Origin: Hemileia vastatrix
Taxonomy: Eukaryota > Basidiomycota > Pucciniomycetes > Pucciniales > Zaghouaniaceae
Length of the DNA stretch: 64,000 nucleotides
Direction: 5' to 3'
Assembly: GCA_030280995.1 (NCBI GenBank)
Contig: JASXTE010000014.1
Coordinates: forward strand, 22,124,150 to 22,188,149
The notes under the pieces are model-generated. The model worked only from the letters and a program-made list of their open reading frames with translations. It made no database searches and was not told where the DNA came from. The position numbers were made by a program, and so were the translations under genes. Shown here one piece after another: positions 45,838 to 57,310 of the stretch (position 1 is its first letter; every line of letters starts with the position of its first letter).

Positions 45838-47014
45838 TGTCAGTACAGTCTAGTATATAAGTATGATATAATAGTGTTATTTTATGGTCCTACTACTTAT
45901 TAATAAATGATTTAGTGATTAAACCTCAGGGGAAGACTAATAGAATAGTTATACTCAAATTAAACTCACAATACTTGGATTTAAATGCGTGCTAGTGGTG
46001 GAAAATAGAAGAATAAAATATAGTTATAGCTATTATAAAGATAATATCAATTTATAAGGGCTTTATAATATATTTCTGAATGTTAATAATTGTAGTGTAA
46101 TGTTTGTTTGAAGTGTAGTAATTGAATGATGATAATAAACCGTCAAAATCCCTTCTTACTTATACCCAAATCCACTGGAGTGCACAGACCTTCAATCCAG
46201 ATGATGTCACTGCTATCCCCGGCAATTACAGCACTGTGAGGGCCCATCACCTCCCCATGGCGTCCACTTCAAGCAGTTTCAACACCCAGACCTCCAGTAA
46301 GGACCCTCCATCACTATTAATAATAACACAGAGTCATACCATAAATAGAAAACCCAGATAAAAGCGGATACCATAAAGAAACAGGTAAAATAAATGATCA
46401 AAAAGATTTTTAATGAAACTAAAAGTATATAAAGGAAACAAATAAAATGTCCAAGCCCCCAATAACATCCCCAAGCATCCACATTAACCCAAAAACATCC
46501 TTCCAACCCATAAATCCGTGAATAACCATCCAAGGAAGTAATTTTAGTTGTCCAAACTGGGTGTATGCGCCTGATATAGGTGTCTATGCTTCTGTAGGCG
46601 TTGTGAGTCCACTGATTTCGTCCATATGACCTAAAATAAGCAGAAAAACAAAGGTTATAGGCTATTAAGAGGCTAAAACCCACTTATATACCTAAATATA
46701 CATAATATACTGCATATTTCACTGAATATGAGATTTATGTATACATATAAGCTTATGTATGTCAATAATTACTTCATATCACTTAAGATAAGTATATTAT
46801 GACTCCATTAACACCTTAATAAGTATTATTAGGCCATGGATAAGCTATTTAAACTATTATAAATTATATAATAGAATAATAATTATATATATATATAATA
46901 AAATAATATATATTATTATTTTAACCTTATTTTTAAGATATAAGCTTAATCTAATTAAGGTTATCTTATTTTAAGCATAAGAAATACTCAGTCCTAAGGA
47001 TATTTAGGCTGAAA
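45838..47014 (-). repeat. Solo Gypsy-type LTR inserted in Copia-D gag
   Basis: Insert of 1177 bp begins TGTCAGTACAGTCTAG and ends TTAGGCTGAAA, similar to the ends of the Gypsy-1 LTR (TGTC..TCAGTC.TCTAG and GGCTGACA), but the interior is diverged. AAATG flanks both sides (45833-45837 and 47015-47019). Removing it with one AAATG rejoins the gag frame (HF motif). It is a solo LTR left by LTR-LTR recombination of a related Gypsy element. Frames inside, such as 46122-46361, are not credible genes. Confidence 0.82.
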
Positions 47015-47019
47015 AAATG

Positions 47020-47940
47020 CCTATTAAGTTCTGCAGATATATTGGAGGAGGATGGTGGTAAGAGTAGTTTCAAAAGCATTGCTCCAAGTTCATTGTAACC
47101 CAGGACAAAACCTGAACTTTGCAAAGCATCAAGAATGTTTTTTATGGAATCAGCATACGATAAAGCATCCATGAATGGTGAATTCCTAATATTAAATAAT
47201 TCATTAAACAGAGAGATACAGGCGGTATGGGTTGATGTCTCAAATTTTGATGATAAAACTTGATATGCCTGATAGAATGTTGTGCCGATGTCAATAAATG
47301 CTTGTAGTTTTTCTTCAATAGTGAAATAAACAATATGCCATCAAAGCTCATCTTCAAAAATGGACGTTGGATTGGATACAGCATCAGGGTTGGTGGCATA
47401 TTTAGTGGATCGTACTTTGCGTTGCATGAACAAGGATATGCTCTTGTACCAAGTTTGCCAGTTAGATCCGTCCACTTTTAATTTAGGCATATGTTTGAAC
47501 TGAGCAAGAATATCATCTATAACGGCTCCACAATCCTTTCCTTTGTATTTGGTCAGAGGGTTTGCCACTTCTGGGCGCATTTTCAGCATGTTCAAAGGAT
47601 GAGGAAGAAAAGTAGGGGTGCAAGAGGTTTGAATATGTTTGATTGGGATTGAGGGTGGTTAAAGGTGAAGGTCGGAAGGGTTGGAATCAGAGATATCAAA
47701 AAAAGGTCAAACCGTACCGCTACTTGAAGGTGATGAAGATGGGGAAGTAACAGAGTTTGTAAGGGTACTTGAAAAAGAACGTGACCTCCGACGATCACGT
47801 GTAGAGCTTTTGGTGTTGAGATGAGGTGGAATGTCTAGGTTCTTAAGTTCCCTAGCAAGAGTGGGTCGATCACATTGTATTTTAGGTCTGGATTAAAAAG
47901 GGTCAGAGGAAGAAGAGTCGGTCAGCATGAATTAGATGCC
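47020..47940 (-). pseudogene. Copia-D gag N-terminal part
   Basis: Fragments on minus include TKYKGKDCGAVIDDI, KLKVDGSNWQTWYKSISLFM and RKVRSTKYATN, homologous to Copia-A gag. A frameshift near 47345 and low-complexity Ser/Thr/Pro sequence upstream (47600-47800) break the frame. The start is probably near 47930 (CAT in GGTCAGCATGAATTAG), equivalent to the Copia-A gag start context. Confidence 0.75.
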
Positions 47941-48079
47941 GGGGATAAGACATGCGTCAAGAATTAATTGAACGCCAGATCGGGAGGCACTTTCAACGAG
48001 GGACTAACTCGGGGCACACAAAAAAATTGGTTCCAGGAATATACAAGATTAATACACGGCTAGTATCAAATCAGGGACA

Positions 48080-48219
48080 GCCCATAACCTATGGTAGCAG
48101 TGTCAGCGCTTCTTCCGGAGTGAACCGGAGTTAGACGCATCAGCTGCACCATAGGTTTTATACTAAATTCTATGTACATATTTCATAATCACTAAGCATA
48201 AGTTATCCTATCCATAACA
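48080..48219 (-). repeat. Copia-D 5' LTR (48090-48219) with adjacent primer-binding site
   Basis: LTR as for the 3' copy. The plus strand GCCCATAACC at 48080-48089 is the complement of the primer site GGTTATGGGC and is identical to the anticodon-arm sequence known for initiator tRNA-Met with C33. The leader further right contains GGGACAGCCC. Confidence 0.85.
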
Positions 48220-48439
48220 CTGAGGAAAGTCACTTCATTGTTCCATAGGTTTTTATATATAACTATGCACATAGACATAAATTGCTAAGTTTACCTAACT
48301 ATGTACATAACACCCCCCCGCTTAGAAATTTTCCCATTACCATATTGTGTATGAGAGAAAGAAAAACAGAAATATAAAAGGAAATTAAAAAGAGATAAAA
48401 ATTTAAGGAATAATAAAGAAAAAAAAAGGAAAACGTTAA

Positions 48440-50908
48440 TTAGAACACCCCAAGCAAAAAATGTTTCTCTTTCCAAATGTTTGCACCCAAATTTTTGGTT
48501 AATAGATCAGCTAGCTGTTCATTTGAGGGAACCCATTTAATATTGATTTCACTTCTATGAGCTTGTTTGTTTACAAAGTAAAAATCATGATTCACATGAT
48601 GACACCATTTATCTGAAGGGTTGTCAGTAGCTGCAACAATTGCACCCTTGTTATCACAGAATAGCATAGTAGGTCAATCACATAAGTCTAATTCATGTAA
48701 TAGATTCCGTAGCCATAGAGCTTTTAAAGTGGCATTTGACATTGCCATTAATTCTGAGAGCATAGAGGTAGCAGCAACCCTAGTTTGGTGCTTGGATTAC
48801 CAGAGGATGGGACATCTATTTAGCAATAAGAAATGGCCACCTGTGGCCCTGGAAAATTTGCCTCCCCATGTTGCATCACAATAAAATTGAGTTGTGGTTT
48901 TCTTTTCTGGAAAGAGATGGAATTTCATTTTATTGGTAAAATCCAAATATCTGAGCAGGTGATTTAATGCATCCCATTCAACTTTACCTGGTATTGATGC
49001 AAAACATGCCAGGAAATTGACTGGGTACACTAAATCTGGACAGGAGCCTGCTACAAGATATGAGAGTGAACCCACAATTGACAGGAATTTGGTTGGTTCA
49101 ATTGGTTGATGTTTGTTATTTTTCAACGATGAAAAAGTTAAGTTTGATGGAAGCAGAGAGTTGGATTGCAAATGAGCTGGGTTGAAATAAGTTAGAATCC
49201 TGTTGATAAGTGAGGGTTGATGAATAGTGAAACCATTTTGAAAATGTGAAACAGCTAGACCTACAACCAAGGAAATACTGTCTGTCCATTTGAATGTTAA
49301 GTATTTGTCAATATTGTTTTTCAGTTTATCCAGAGCGCCTTGGTTGTTACCAACAACAACATCATTGTATACATGTATGCAGACCATAGATTTGGAGTTA
49401 TCATTACTAAGGATGTAGACACTGGCATCTTGATGACTGGTGTTATATCCAATATTCTCTAAAATTTTGCTGAGATGTTTCCACCAGAATCTTGCTGCCT
49501 GTCTTGTTCTGTATAGTGCCTTTTTTAATCTACATATGTGAAAAGGATGGCCATCAGTAAAACCATCTGGCTGGTTGACATAAATTTCTTCATCTATTTT
49601 GCTGTGTAGATATGCTTCAGTAACATTGAAGGTCCTTATTGGTCATTTATATGTAGCTGAAAGAGTAAGGAGTAGGCATAACAAAGAATAAGGGGCTCTG
49701 GGGGCAAAAGTACCATTAAAATCAACTCCCTCTATTTGTTTGAAACCTTGAGCAACATATCTAGCCTTGTGTTTGACTATTGTACCAACTTGATCTCTTT
49801 TCAGGGTAAAAACCCATCTAGCACCCATTACCTTTTTCCCTTAAGGAAGAGGAACAATATCTCACTCTACCATTTTAGACATGTTTTCTAGCTTCTGTTG
49901 GCAGGCTAGATTTCATTTTTCAGAATCAGGTCTAGATGTTGCCTGTTTGAAAGTTTTTGGAAGGCGGTCAGCAAGTTTGAACACATTTTGTTCAATAAAT
50001 TCAACCAATGTGTCTTGAGCAGCATTTGTATTCTCTGTGGTAAAGTCACCAAAACATAAAGAATTTAAAATGAAAGAGATATTGCCTTTGGAATTTGAGG
50101 TGGCAGGGAATTCATTTGTTAGGGAGACATCTTTTAGTGGCTCACCCTCTGGGATAAAATTTGACATGGTAGATTGAACAAATGTGTTTGTGTCAGGATG
50201 CCAGAATAGCCATCCTTTACCACCATCAATGAAACTGACTACATTACAACACATTGAACAAGGTTGCATCCTGGTTCTTTTTTCAGTAGGAATGTGGACA
50301 TATGCCACTTGATAAAAAATTTTAATGGGTGAAAGGTCAGGCTTCCTTTTGAAAGTAATTTTGTAAGGAGTGCTGTCTGTGACTCGTACATTTGGAAGGA
50401 AATTATGGATGTATGAGGCCCAGAAGTAGGAAAGGGTCCAGAAAGATGGAGGTAGATTACTGGCAAGAAGTATATTACAAGCTATCTCACCAATGGTTTT
50501 GTTGAAACACTCTGCCATGCCATTTTGTTTGTGGTGATAAGGCATGGAGTGTTTGTGTAAAATGCCATTTGCGCAGAAGTAGTCTGAGAAACTCTTGTTC
50601 ATATATTACTTGCAGTTGTCAGTTCTCAAGATTTTGAGGCATTGGCCAGTAAATTTCTCCATTCTTGACTTAAAATTAATAAAGCATAAAAAACATCTGA
50701 TTTATTCTTTAATATAAATACCTCCTTTTATGAAGAATAAGATTCACAAAAGGTTGTGACCCACATTTTTTCCTTATCAGTAACATCTAACATAGGTCCC
50801 ACAAGATCAGAAAGGACAAGATCCATCAGACGATGTTTGCACTTATTGGATCTACAGGTATTCTTTCACTTACTCTTAGACAAAGCACATATGTTGCAGT
50901 GTAAGCGG
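48440..50908 (-). pseudogene. Copia-C pol remnants: integrase, RT, RNase H
   Basis: Homologous in order to Copia-D. Integrase shows MPYHHKQNGMAECFNKTIGEI (near 50520). RT shows GARWVFTLKRDQVGTIVKHK and KQIEGVDFNGTFAP (near 49800) and a degraded catalytic box VCIHVYNDVVVGN in place of HVDDG. RNase H has YCDATWGGKFSRATGGH and LFCDNKGAIVAA (near 48890 and 48660). Stops and frameshifts throughout. It ends at 50908, where Gypsy-2 begins. Confidence 0.85.
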
Positions 50909-52010
50909 TGTGGTCTTCCAACATTGGCGGAGCCCTTTGTTGGCCTATTTGGGGTTGTTTTGATATGTCTTAAATAGCATTGTTTAATAATTGGGTTTTT
51001 TTCTGGAATTATTTGGCGAATATTGGGACTGCGGGGATGTGGGTATTACCATTGGATAGCCCCGGTTTTTCTCTATATTTTATGTCTAGATGACATATTT
51101 CATATTCTAAGTATTTAAGGGATTATTTCTCATTTTTCTTTTTAAAAGATAGCTGTTTAATTTTGTTTTTTGCTTTTTACGGGCTAACATTAAGTCTTAG
51201 GGTTAAGTGCTTAGTACCATTAGAATGGGCTAATTTTTCTCTATGTTTCATGTCTCAATGTTGTTATAGCTTAATTATGTGTTTTAAAGGTTTAAGTAGT
51301 TGTAGCTTATTTTTCTAAGTATTTTGGGTATTTTTGGAGGTTTTTGGAGGTTTTCTGGCTTCAGGGTGGTCCGGCCACCTCAGGCGGGCCTCCTGACGTC
51401 GGGCAGACTGCCTGCCTCAGTGCTAGAAGGCTGGGAAGCATTTCTCAAGGGGTTTTATGCAATTTGGCGCTAAGAAACACCAAATTCGTTGGTGTGAATG
51501 GGCTCTTAGATAGTGGTCTGTGTGTAAATAGTGAATAAGACAGTTTGGGGAGACCTTAATTATCATACAACCATCTGGAGGTGATATCCTTGTTCCTCAC
51601 TCAGTTTTCACTGTTTTCTGGTCACAATTGGCTGTGTTTGGTGCAAGGTTAGTTCTTGATTTAACTCAACTTTGGCAACTGTTTTCTCTGGTGTAGTCTT
51701 GCAAGCTATATCAAGTATTATTTCTGTCTCTGATGTGGATTTGAAACCTACATCAAGTATCATTGCTTTCTCTGGTGTGGTCATTGGTCTACATTTCAGT
51801 TCTTTGGTTTGGTAGTCTGTCTGGAGACTACTTCCTTAGCTGATCAGGAAGTCAAGTGTATTGGAAAAGGGGCTTTAAGCAACAGGAACCAATTTACTGT
51901 AGCAGGTAAATCTCAATTATATTTTTCTAAAGGGACAGGGGATTTTCTTTCTGGGTTTTCTCCAACTCCCTTGGTCAAGTCCTATAGCTAGTACTATAGG
52001 ATTGTCTACA
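50909..52010 (+). repeat. Gypsy-2 5' LTR
   Basis: Same length as the 3' LTR; about 20 substitutions over the first 330 bp by eye, fewer later, so insertion is not very recent. Contains a short internal repetition of TCTCTGGTGTGG with ATCAAGTAT near 51680-51780. Confidence 0.92.
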
Positions 52011-52014
52011 TTTC

Positions 52015-52032
52015 TGGAGCCCAATGTGGGGT
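52015..52032 (+). promoter_or_regulatory. Gypsy-2 primer-binding site, tRNA-Lys-like
   Basis: TGGAGCCCAATGTGGGGT lies four bases inside the 5' LTR. Known Lys-type primer sites read TGGCGCCCAACGTGGGGC, so 15 of 18 positions agree. Two of the three differences could be transitions. The assignment is by similarity to known sites, not to a tRNA from this genome. Confidence 0.6.
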
Positions 52033-52100
52033 GGGCCTGCTAGTTCTTTGGAATCTCTGTTGTCTTTGGTTGGTACTTTTGGTGATTTTGGTCTGGAAGA

Positions 52101-53526
52101 ATGGCTTCTGGCTCATCTATTCCTGTGGTGACTGTCAGTGGGGGGAAGGTCCTCCTGCTGTGATGGTTAGGGAGTGTGTAAGGATTATAACTTGGGATGG
52201 TACCAAGTTTAATGGGGAAGATGTGAAGTGGTTTCTGGAGAAATATGAAACTGCTGCTGGTGTGGATGGTGCTTCTTACCTGGACATGGTGAAGCAGATT
52301 ATTTTCTTCATTGAAGATAGGGCAGTGGAGAAGGAGGTTGAGGCCATGTCTGGCTACAAGAGGAGGGACTGGAAGTTATTGTGTAGGGAGATGGTGGATA
52401 GATGGGGTGTCAGGTTCACTATGGTGGATCTGAACAAGGTTGTCAGTGAATGGCAGTCTTATGGTGGTGTTGGTAACTTACTCAGTTACAGGAATTTTCT
52501 GCTACAGTTTGATTCTGTGGTAGAATATTTGGTGGAAGTGGAGGAGCTGGCACATGAAAATGCTGCCAAAGATGTTTTTTGGTCTTCCCTGGGTAGAGAT
52601 GTCAGGATGGATGTCTTGAAGGAGTTTTCAAGGAAAGACTTGATGAAGACTCTTTCCAATGGGGACCAGAAGTTGCCTGCCTTGGACAAGGTGAAGGAGG
52701 CTTTGGAGGCTCATTTGAAGTTCTTGGCTGTGGACACCTATCAGAAAGGGTGTGCCAAGTATGTCAGCAAAGTCAGTGAGGCTTTGGCTGAAGAGGAGAG
52801 TAGAGTGAAGAAGGAAGAGAAGAATATGGTGGAGGTTCCCAAACAGGAGAGGGACCCAGTGGTGGAGCAGTTGGATGATCTGACAAAACAGCTACATATT
52901 TTTGTTCAGGAGACTAAGAAAGTCAATAGGGCTCCTTCACAGCCTAGAGATTTTGATAGGAGGGCTGGTAGGAGTGATCCTTGGGTCTTCTCTTATTGAA
53001 GCAGGAGGGGGCACAAGTCCAATGATTGTTGGGCTCTGAACAGAGATGTGTCAGAAGGAAAGGTGGAGTTTGACGGCAGGGTGTTCAAATTCCCTGATGG
53101 TTCATTTGTGAAGCCCAGTGAGGGGCAGGCTCCTGTTGATTTGGTCAGGAGAAGAACTGGTCTCAATCAGAGGAGGCCAAGGTTTGAGGAGATCCTTGAT
53201 CAGGGGAAGTCTGCTGCTAAGGCAGATGAAGATGTCAAGGGAAAAGGGAAGGAGGTTAATAAAGTCTCTTTTTCTACTTCCTTTGGTGGGTTGGAGTTGT
53301 ATTCTTGTGGAGGAAAGTCAAGTGGTGAATGCTTGGCTGGTGTCTATGATGTTGAAGCTTGAAAGGTGGGAAGGCCTAAGAGCAGTTCTCAGGCCCAACC
53401 AAAGCCTAAGGCTTCAAAGGTGGATCTTATGCTAGGTGCAGCCAGGAGGAAGTACAGCAAACAGGAGCTGTACAAGATGCAGAAGGGGATTGCTGATATG
53501 GCCCCCCCAGTTTTGGTGCATTCAAC
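52101..53526 (+). pseudogene. Gypsy-2 gag
   Basis: The likely start ATG (52101, MASGSSIPVV) is one frameshift away from the long capsid-like frame (VRECVRIITWDGTKFNGED, YLDMVKQIIFFIEDRAVEKE). The frame runs to a TGA at 52997-52999, exactly where a zinc knuckle begins (SRRGHKSNDC follows), so a knuckle cysteine codon has been lost. It is open again from 53000 to a TGA at 53360 in the same frame. The product would be the nucleocapsid precursor. A frame change occurs near 53500. Confidence 0.8.
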
Positions 53527-54363
53527 ATGAATGGTGAGCCAATGCCAATGGATGTTGATTCTGACTCAGAGGAGGATGTCTCTTTGGCTTCATTGCCAAA
53601 GCCTGCTGGAGTTAGAGGTGTTGGTGAGGGATCTGGTTTGATTCCTGTTTATGGAAAATCTGTTGGTGGTTCTGGTCCTCAGGAGATTTCTAGGACCAAG
53701 TTAGTGAAGCCAAGGGCTCACTTTGAGAAGCCAGTAGTTTCTGGCCAATCCAATTTTATGGACTCAGTTCTTGAAAGGATGAATCAGGGTCAGGTTTCCC
53801 TTTCTTATGGGGAATTTCACGATATCAGTCCTGGGTTGGCTGATAGACAAAAAAAATTTTTGACCAGGAGAAGGGTTTCTTCTGGGGAGGTGGAATAAAT
53901 TTATGATTCTGCTGAGAAGTTTGGTGAGGGGTTGAAAACTCATTTTTATGCTCCCCTGGGTTATTTCAATGTCACTCTGAATGGCAGGGAGGCTAGGGCA
54001 TTGGTGGACTCAGGTTCTCAGATTAAACTGATTTCTTTGTTTGAGGCTACTCATCTAGGCCTCCCCATCAAGACAGGAATTGGTGGCAATGTCACTGAGT
54101 TGATTGGGACAGCTGAATTTGTAAAGCTGGATGTTTGTGGATCCTCCGGAAAGGTTCATTTTTACATTGCCAAAGGTAATGTAAAAGCTGTTTTGGGTGG
54201 AACATTCTTGATGAATTTCCAGAGAAGAATTGGTTATCAGTTCTACATAAGAATCAGTTTGGAGTTGACCAGTGAAGATGAGAGGAGGCTTCACATGAGG
54301 TTATCATCTCCTGGAGATGATGGTTGGGAGACCAGGCCAGGCTTGTCTTCAATGTGCCAGTGA
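53527..54363 (+). pseudogene. Gypsy-2 linker and aspartic protease
   Basis: One frame from 53527, with a TAA at 53896-53898, contains an acidic linker (MDVDSDSEEDVS) and then the retropepsin: FNVTLNGREARALVDSGSQI with the catalytic D-S-G, KLISLFEATHLGL and the flap-distal VKAVLGGTFLMNF. It ends in TGA at 54361. The protease cleaves gag-pol in the particle. Confidence 0.8.
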
Positions 54364-54455
54364 ATGGATTGTTGTAGGAGAAGAAAAGAAGTGGGTGCCA
54401 CCTCTGGTTTTTTGGAGTGTGGTTCAAGCTCTTGTGAGAGTCGGTCTTTTTTAGA

Positions 54456-55678
54456 GTGATAAGGGCTGATCCCTCAAGTGCTACAACCTCTCCCCAAGAT
54501 GAGGAAATCACAGGTTGTAGTAGGTCAGCTCCCTTGGAGATATACCAAGTGGATTTTCAACTTTCTCTTGTTAATGTTTCTCTTCTCTGCAAGTATTCTT
54601 CATGTTTTTTATCAAGTATCTGTTCTGTATCAAGATTTTCAATTATTTTTAATTTAAGTTCAAAAAAGAAGATTGGCTATATATCTTTATTGAAAGATAT
54701 GCGGAAAAGCTGTGGAGTGGTGAGATTGGGGTCTAAAAGTAAGTCCTCCCAATTGTGCACCACTAGGGTTTCTTCTACACCTTTCAAAAACACTACCTTG
54801 GCCATGTCTGTGAGCATTGGGGAAACCCCTGGTTATTTTTGTAGGATGGAAGAAAACTCAAGAAAAGAAGATAAAAATTTCAAGATAACTGAGGAAAAGA
54901 AAGAAAAAAATCTGAAGATAATTAAAAAAGAAGAAAAGAATTATTTTTGTAAATATCATCAAGATCAATTTTTGGGCCTCCAGCATGAGGTTAAACTGCA
55001 CAAATTTTTGAAGAAAGGAGATCATCAAGATCCATTTTTGGGCCTCCAGCATGAGATTAGACTGCACGAATTTTTGAAGAAAGAAAATCATCAAGATCAA
55101 TTTTTGGGCCTCCGGAATGAGGATAAACTGCATAATTTTAGAAGATGTGATTCAGAAGATGAATAAAGATTTGAAGATTTGGAGGATGGAAGTGAGGACA
55201 AAGATGTGGAATTGCGGAAAAGTTGTGGAGTAGTGAGATTGGGGTCTAAAAGTAAGTCCTCCCCATTGTGCACTGCTAGGGTTTCTTCTACACCTTTCAA
55301 AAAAATTACCTGGGCCACACATGTGAGAAATGGGGAAACCCTTGGTTTTTGTTCCAGGTCTGGTGGTGAAGATGTCCTGAAGATCCCTCAAGTTGACGGT
55401 GGAGCCACAAAATTCAAGAAGGTAGTGCAGAAGATTAGGCCTGTGGGTTTGAATCCTCCTGATTTTGTGGAAACCACTTGGGTGACTGTGGAGAGGTTGA
55501 AAGTTGTTAATTTTGGTCCTGATGGGTGGTTTTCTGATGAGGAAAAGAAGTTGTTGTTTCATGTTATTGTTCTCAGGGAGAAAGTGGCAGCATTTGTTGA
55601 AGAGGAACAGGGTGTGTTGAAACACTCTTATGGGGAACCTTACTTGATTCCTGTGGTTTGTCACGAGCCTTGGTGAAT
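54456..55678 (+). pseudogene. Gypsy-2 protease-RT spacer with 22-residue repeats
   Basis: Between protease and RT is a region not usual for Ty3/gypsy. A block of about 150 bp (GTGAGATTGGGGTCTAAAAG onward) occurs twice, at about 54700-54848 and 55214-55364. Between the two are three tandem units of about 66 bp (from about 54957 to 55145) encoding HQDQFLGLQHEVKLHKFLKK and two variants. The second part (55179-55676) leads in frame into RT and includes VLREKVAAFVEEEQGVLKHS; a TGA at 55674 follows EPW where the reading IKHIPIPAAIRDDF continues. Confidence 0.75.
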
Positions 55679-57310
55679 CAAACATATTCCAATTCCAGCT
55701 GCTATTAGGGATGATTTTGTGGAGATTGTTAGGGAAAGAGTCAGGACAGGATTGTATGAACAATCAACTTCCAGTTACTCAAGTCCAGTTTTCTGTGTTA
55801 AGAAACAGAATGGGAAGTTGAGGGTGGTGCATGATCTTAGGGACTTGAATAGAGTCACTATCAAGGATGTGGGGATGCTGCCAAGTGCAGATGACTTTGT
55901 GGAAGCTTTTTCTGGAAGGGTGTGTTATGGTTTGGGAGATATTATGGGTGGTTATGATCAAAGGGAGCTTCACACTGATTCAAGGCCACTCACAACATTT
56001 GAGACTCCTATGGAAAGATTTCAGCTTACTAGGTTGCCTCAAGGAGCAAATAATTCAGTGGCAGTATATAAAGCTCAAAATGGCTTGGATTTTACAGGAT
56101 GAGGTTCTGACTCATGCTGGTATTTTTATTGATGACAGTGGAATTAAAGGACCCTCCAATGATTATGGAAATGAGGTGCTTAAGGAGAACCCAGGTATAA
56201 GGAGATTTGTTTTGGAATATGCAATTACTCTAGAGAGAGTATTGTTTAGGATTGAAGAGGCTGGTTTGACCATTTCTGGGTCAAAGTTTTGTTTTTGTGC
56301 TCCTGCTCTGGAAATTCTGGGTCATGTTTTATGTAAGGAGGGAAGGATTATGGCAAAGAAGAAAGTTAATAAAATTCAGTCATGGCCAAGGCCCAAAAAT
56401 ACTACTGAAGTTAGGGGACTTTTGGGAGTTTGTGTTTACATCAGGATTTTTTTTAAAGATTTTTCTTTGTTGGCTTCACCCTTGAGAAGGTTGACCAGGA
56501 AAGATGCAGAGTGTGAATGGATTGAAGATTGTGAAGAGGCTTTTCAGAAATTGAAGAAGGTGGTAGGTGAAGATATTATTCTTCACAAGTTGGATTATGG
56601 AAGGGAAGCTGGAAAAATTTATCTGGAGGTGGACTCAAGTTATATTGCTGCTGGTGCTTTTTTGTCTCAGGAAGATAAATCTGGGAAGGTCAGGCCAGTA
56701 AGGTATGAGTCTGTAGTTTTTCATGAGGTGGAATCTAGGTATTCTCAGCCAAAGTTGGAATTGTATGGTGTAGCAAAAATTTTGAAGAAGCTCCAAACCG
56801 TGTTGTGGGGGCAGCATTTTGAGCTGCAGGTGCATGCAAAATCTCTGGTTCAAATGATCAACACACCTAGTCTTCCAAATGCTCCAATGACTAGGTGGGT
56901 GGCATTTATTCAACATTTTTCTTTTGACCTGGTGCACAAGCCAGGTAAGACTTTTATGATGCCAGATGGATTATCAAAAAGACCACCCACAGATAATGAT
57001 TCTGATTCTGAAGAGCTTGATGAAGATGTTACAGTGGTTAGGGCCAGCACAAAGGGTGCTGAAGATTTTTCTCTCTTCCCCCAAGAGGATAAACAGGATG
57101 ATTGTTCTTGCCTCCACCAAGAGGTTAAACTGGATAGTTATGATCTTGATTCTGGTGATCAGGATGTTTTTGTTGATGAAGATGGGGCTGTTGTTTGGGA
57201 TGGCTCAAAATTGGAGAATGGTGTTTTTGTTGGTGAACTGGATTCTCTTAAGATTCAGTGGAAGAAAAAGGAGGTGCTAAAGTTTAGGGATTGGTGTCCT
57301 GGATAGGCTG
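55679..57310 (+). pseudogene. Gypsy-2 reverse transcriptase and RNase H
   Basis: RT motifs: SPVFCVKKQNGKLRVVHDLR, LGDIMGGYDQ, RLPQGANNS, and the catalytic box GIFIDDSGIKG (FIDD in place of YVDD). A frameshift or small deletion lies at about 56098. RNase H follows with YLEVDSSYIAAGAFLSQ, KLELYGVAKILKKLQ and HKPGKTFMMPDGLSKRPP. An Asp/Glu-rich tail with QEVKLDSYD-like units ends at a TAG (57304). Catalytic aspartates of both enzymes are visible. Confidence 0.85.

Larger units (their letters stand above)
42006..48219 (-). mobile_element. Copia-D: youngest Copia copy, inserted in the LTR of Copia-C
   Basis: 130-bp LTRs (42006-42135 and 48090-48219) differ at only two positions by eye, one of them CG to CA. 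Flanks are CTGGG and CTGAG, a 5-bp duplication with one change, and removing the element restores a complete Copia-C LTR. The polypurine tract complement (C run at 42136) and primer site GGTTATGGGC next to the right LTR are present. Coding order on minus is gag, zinc knuckle, protease, integrase, RT, RNase H. A solo LTR (45838-47014) splits gag. Confidence 0.93.

Noticed and set aside
55152..55763. A 203-codon antisense frame across the Gypsy-2 protease-RT spacer.
   Set aside because: It is the complement of a sense region with clear homology to pol and has no cysteine pattern, splice signal or composition of its own.
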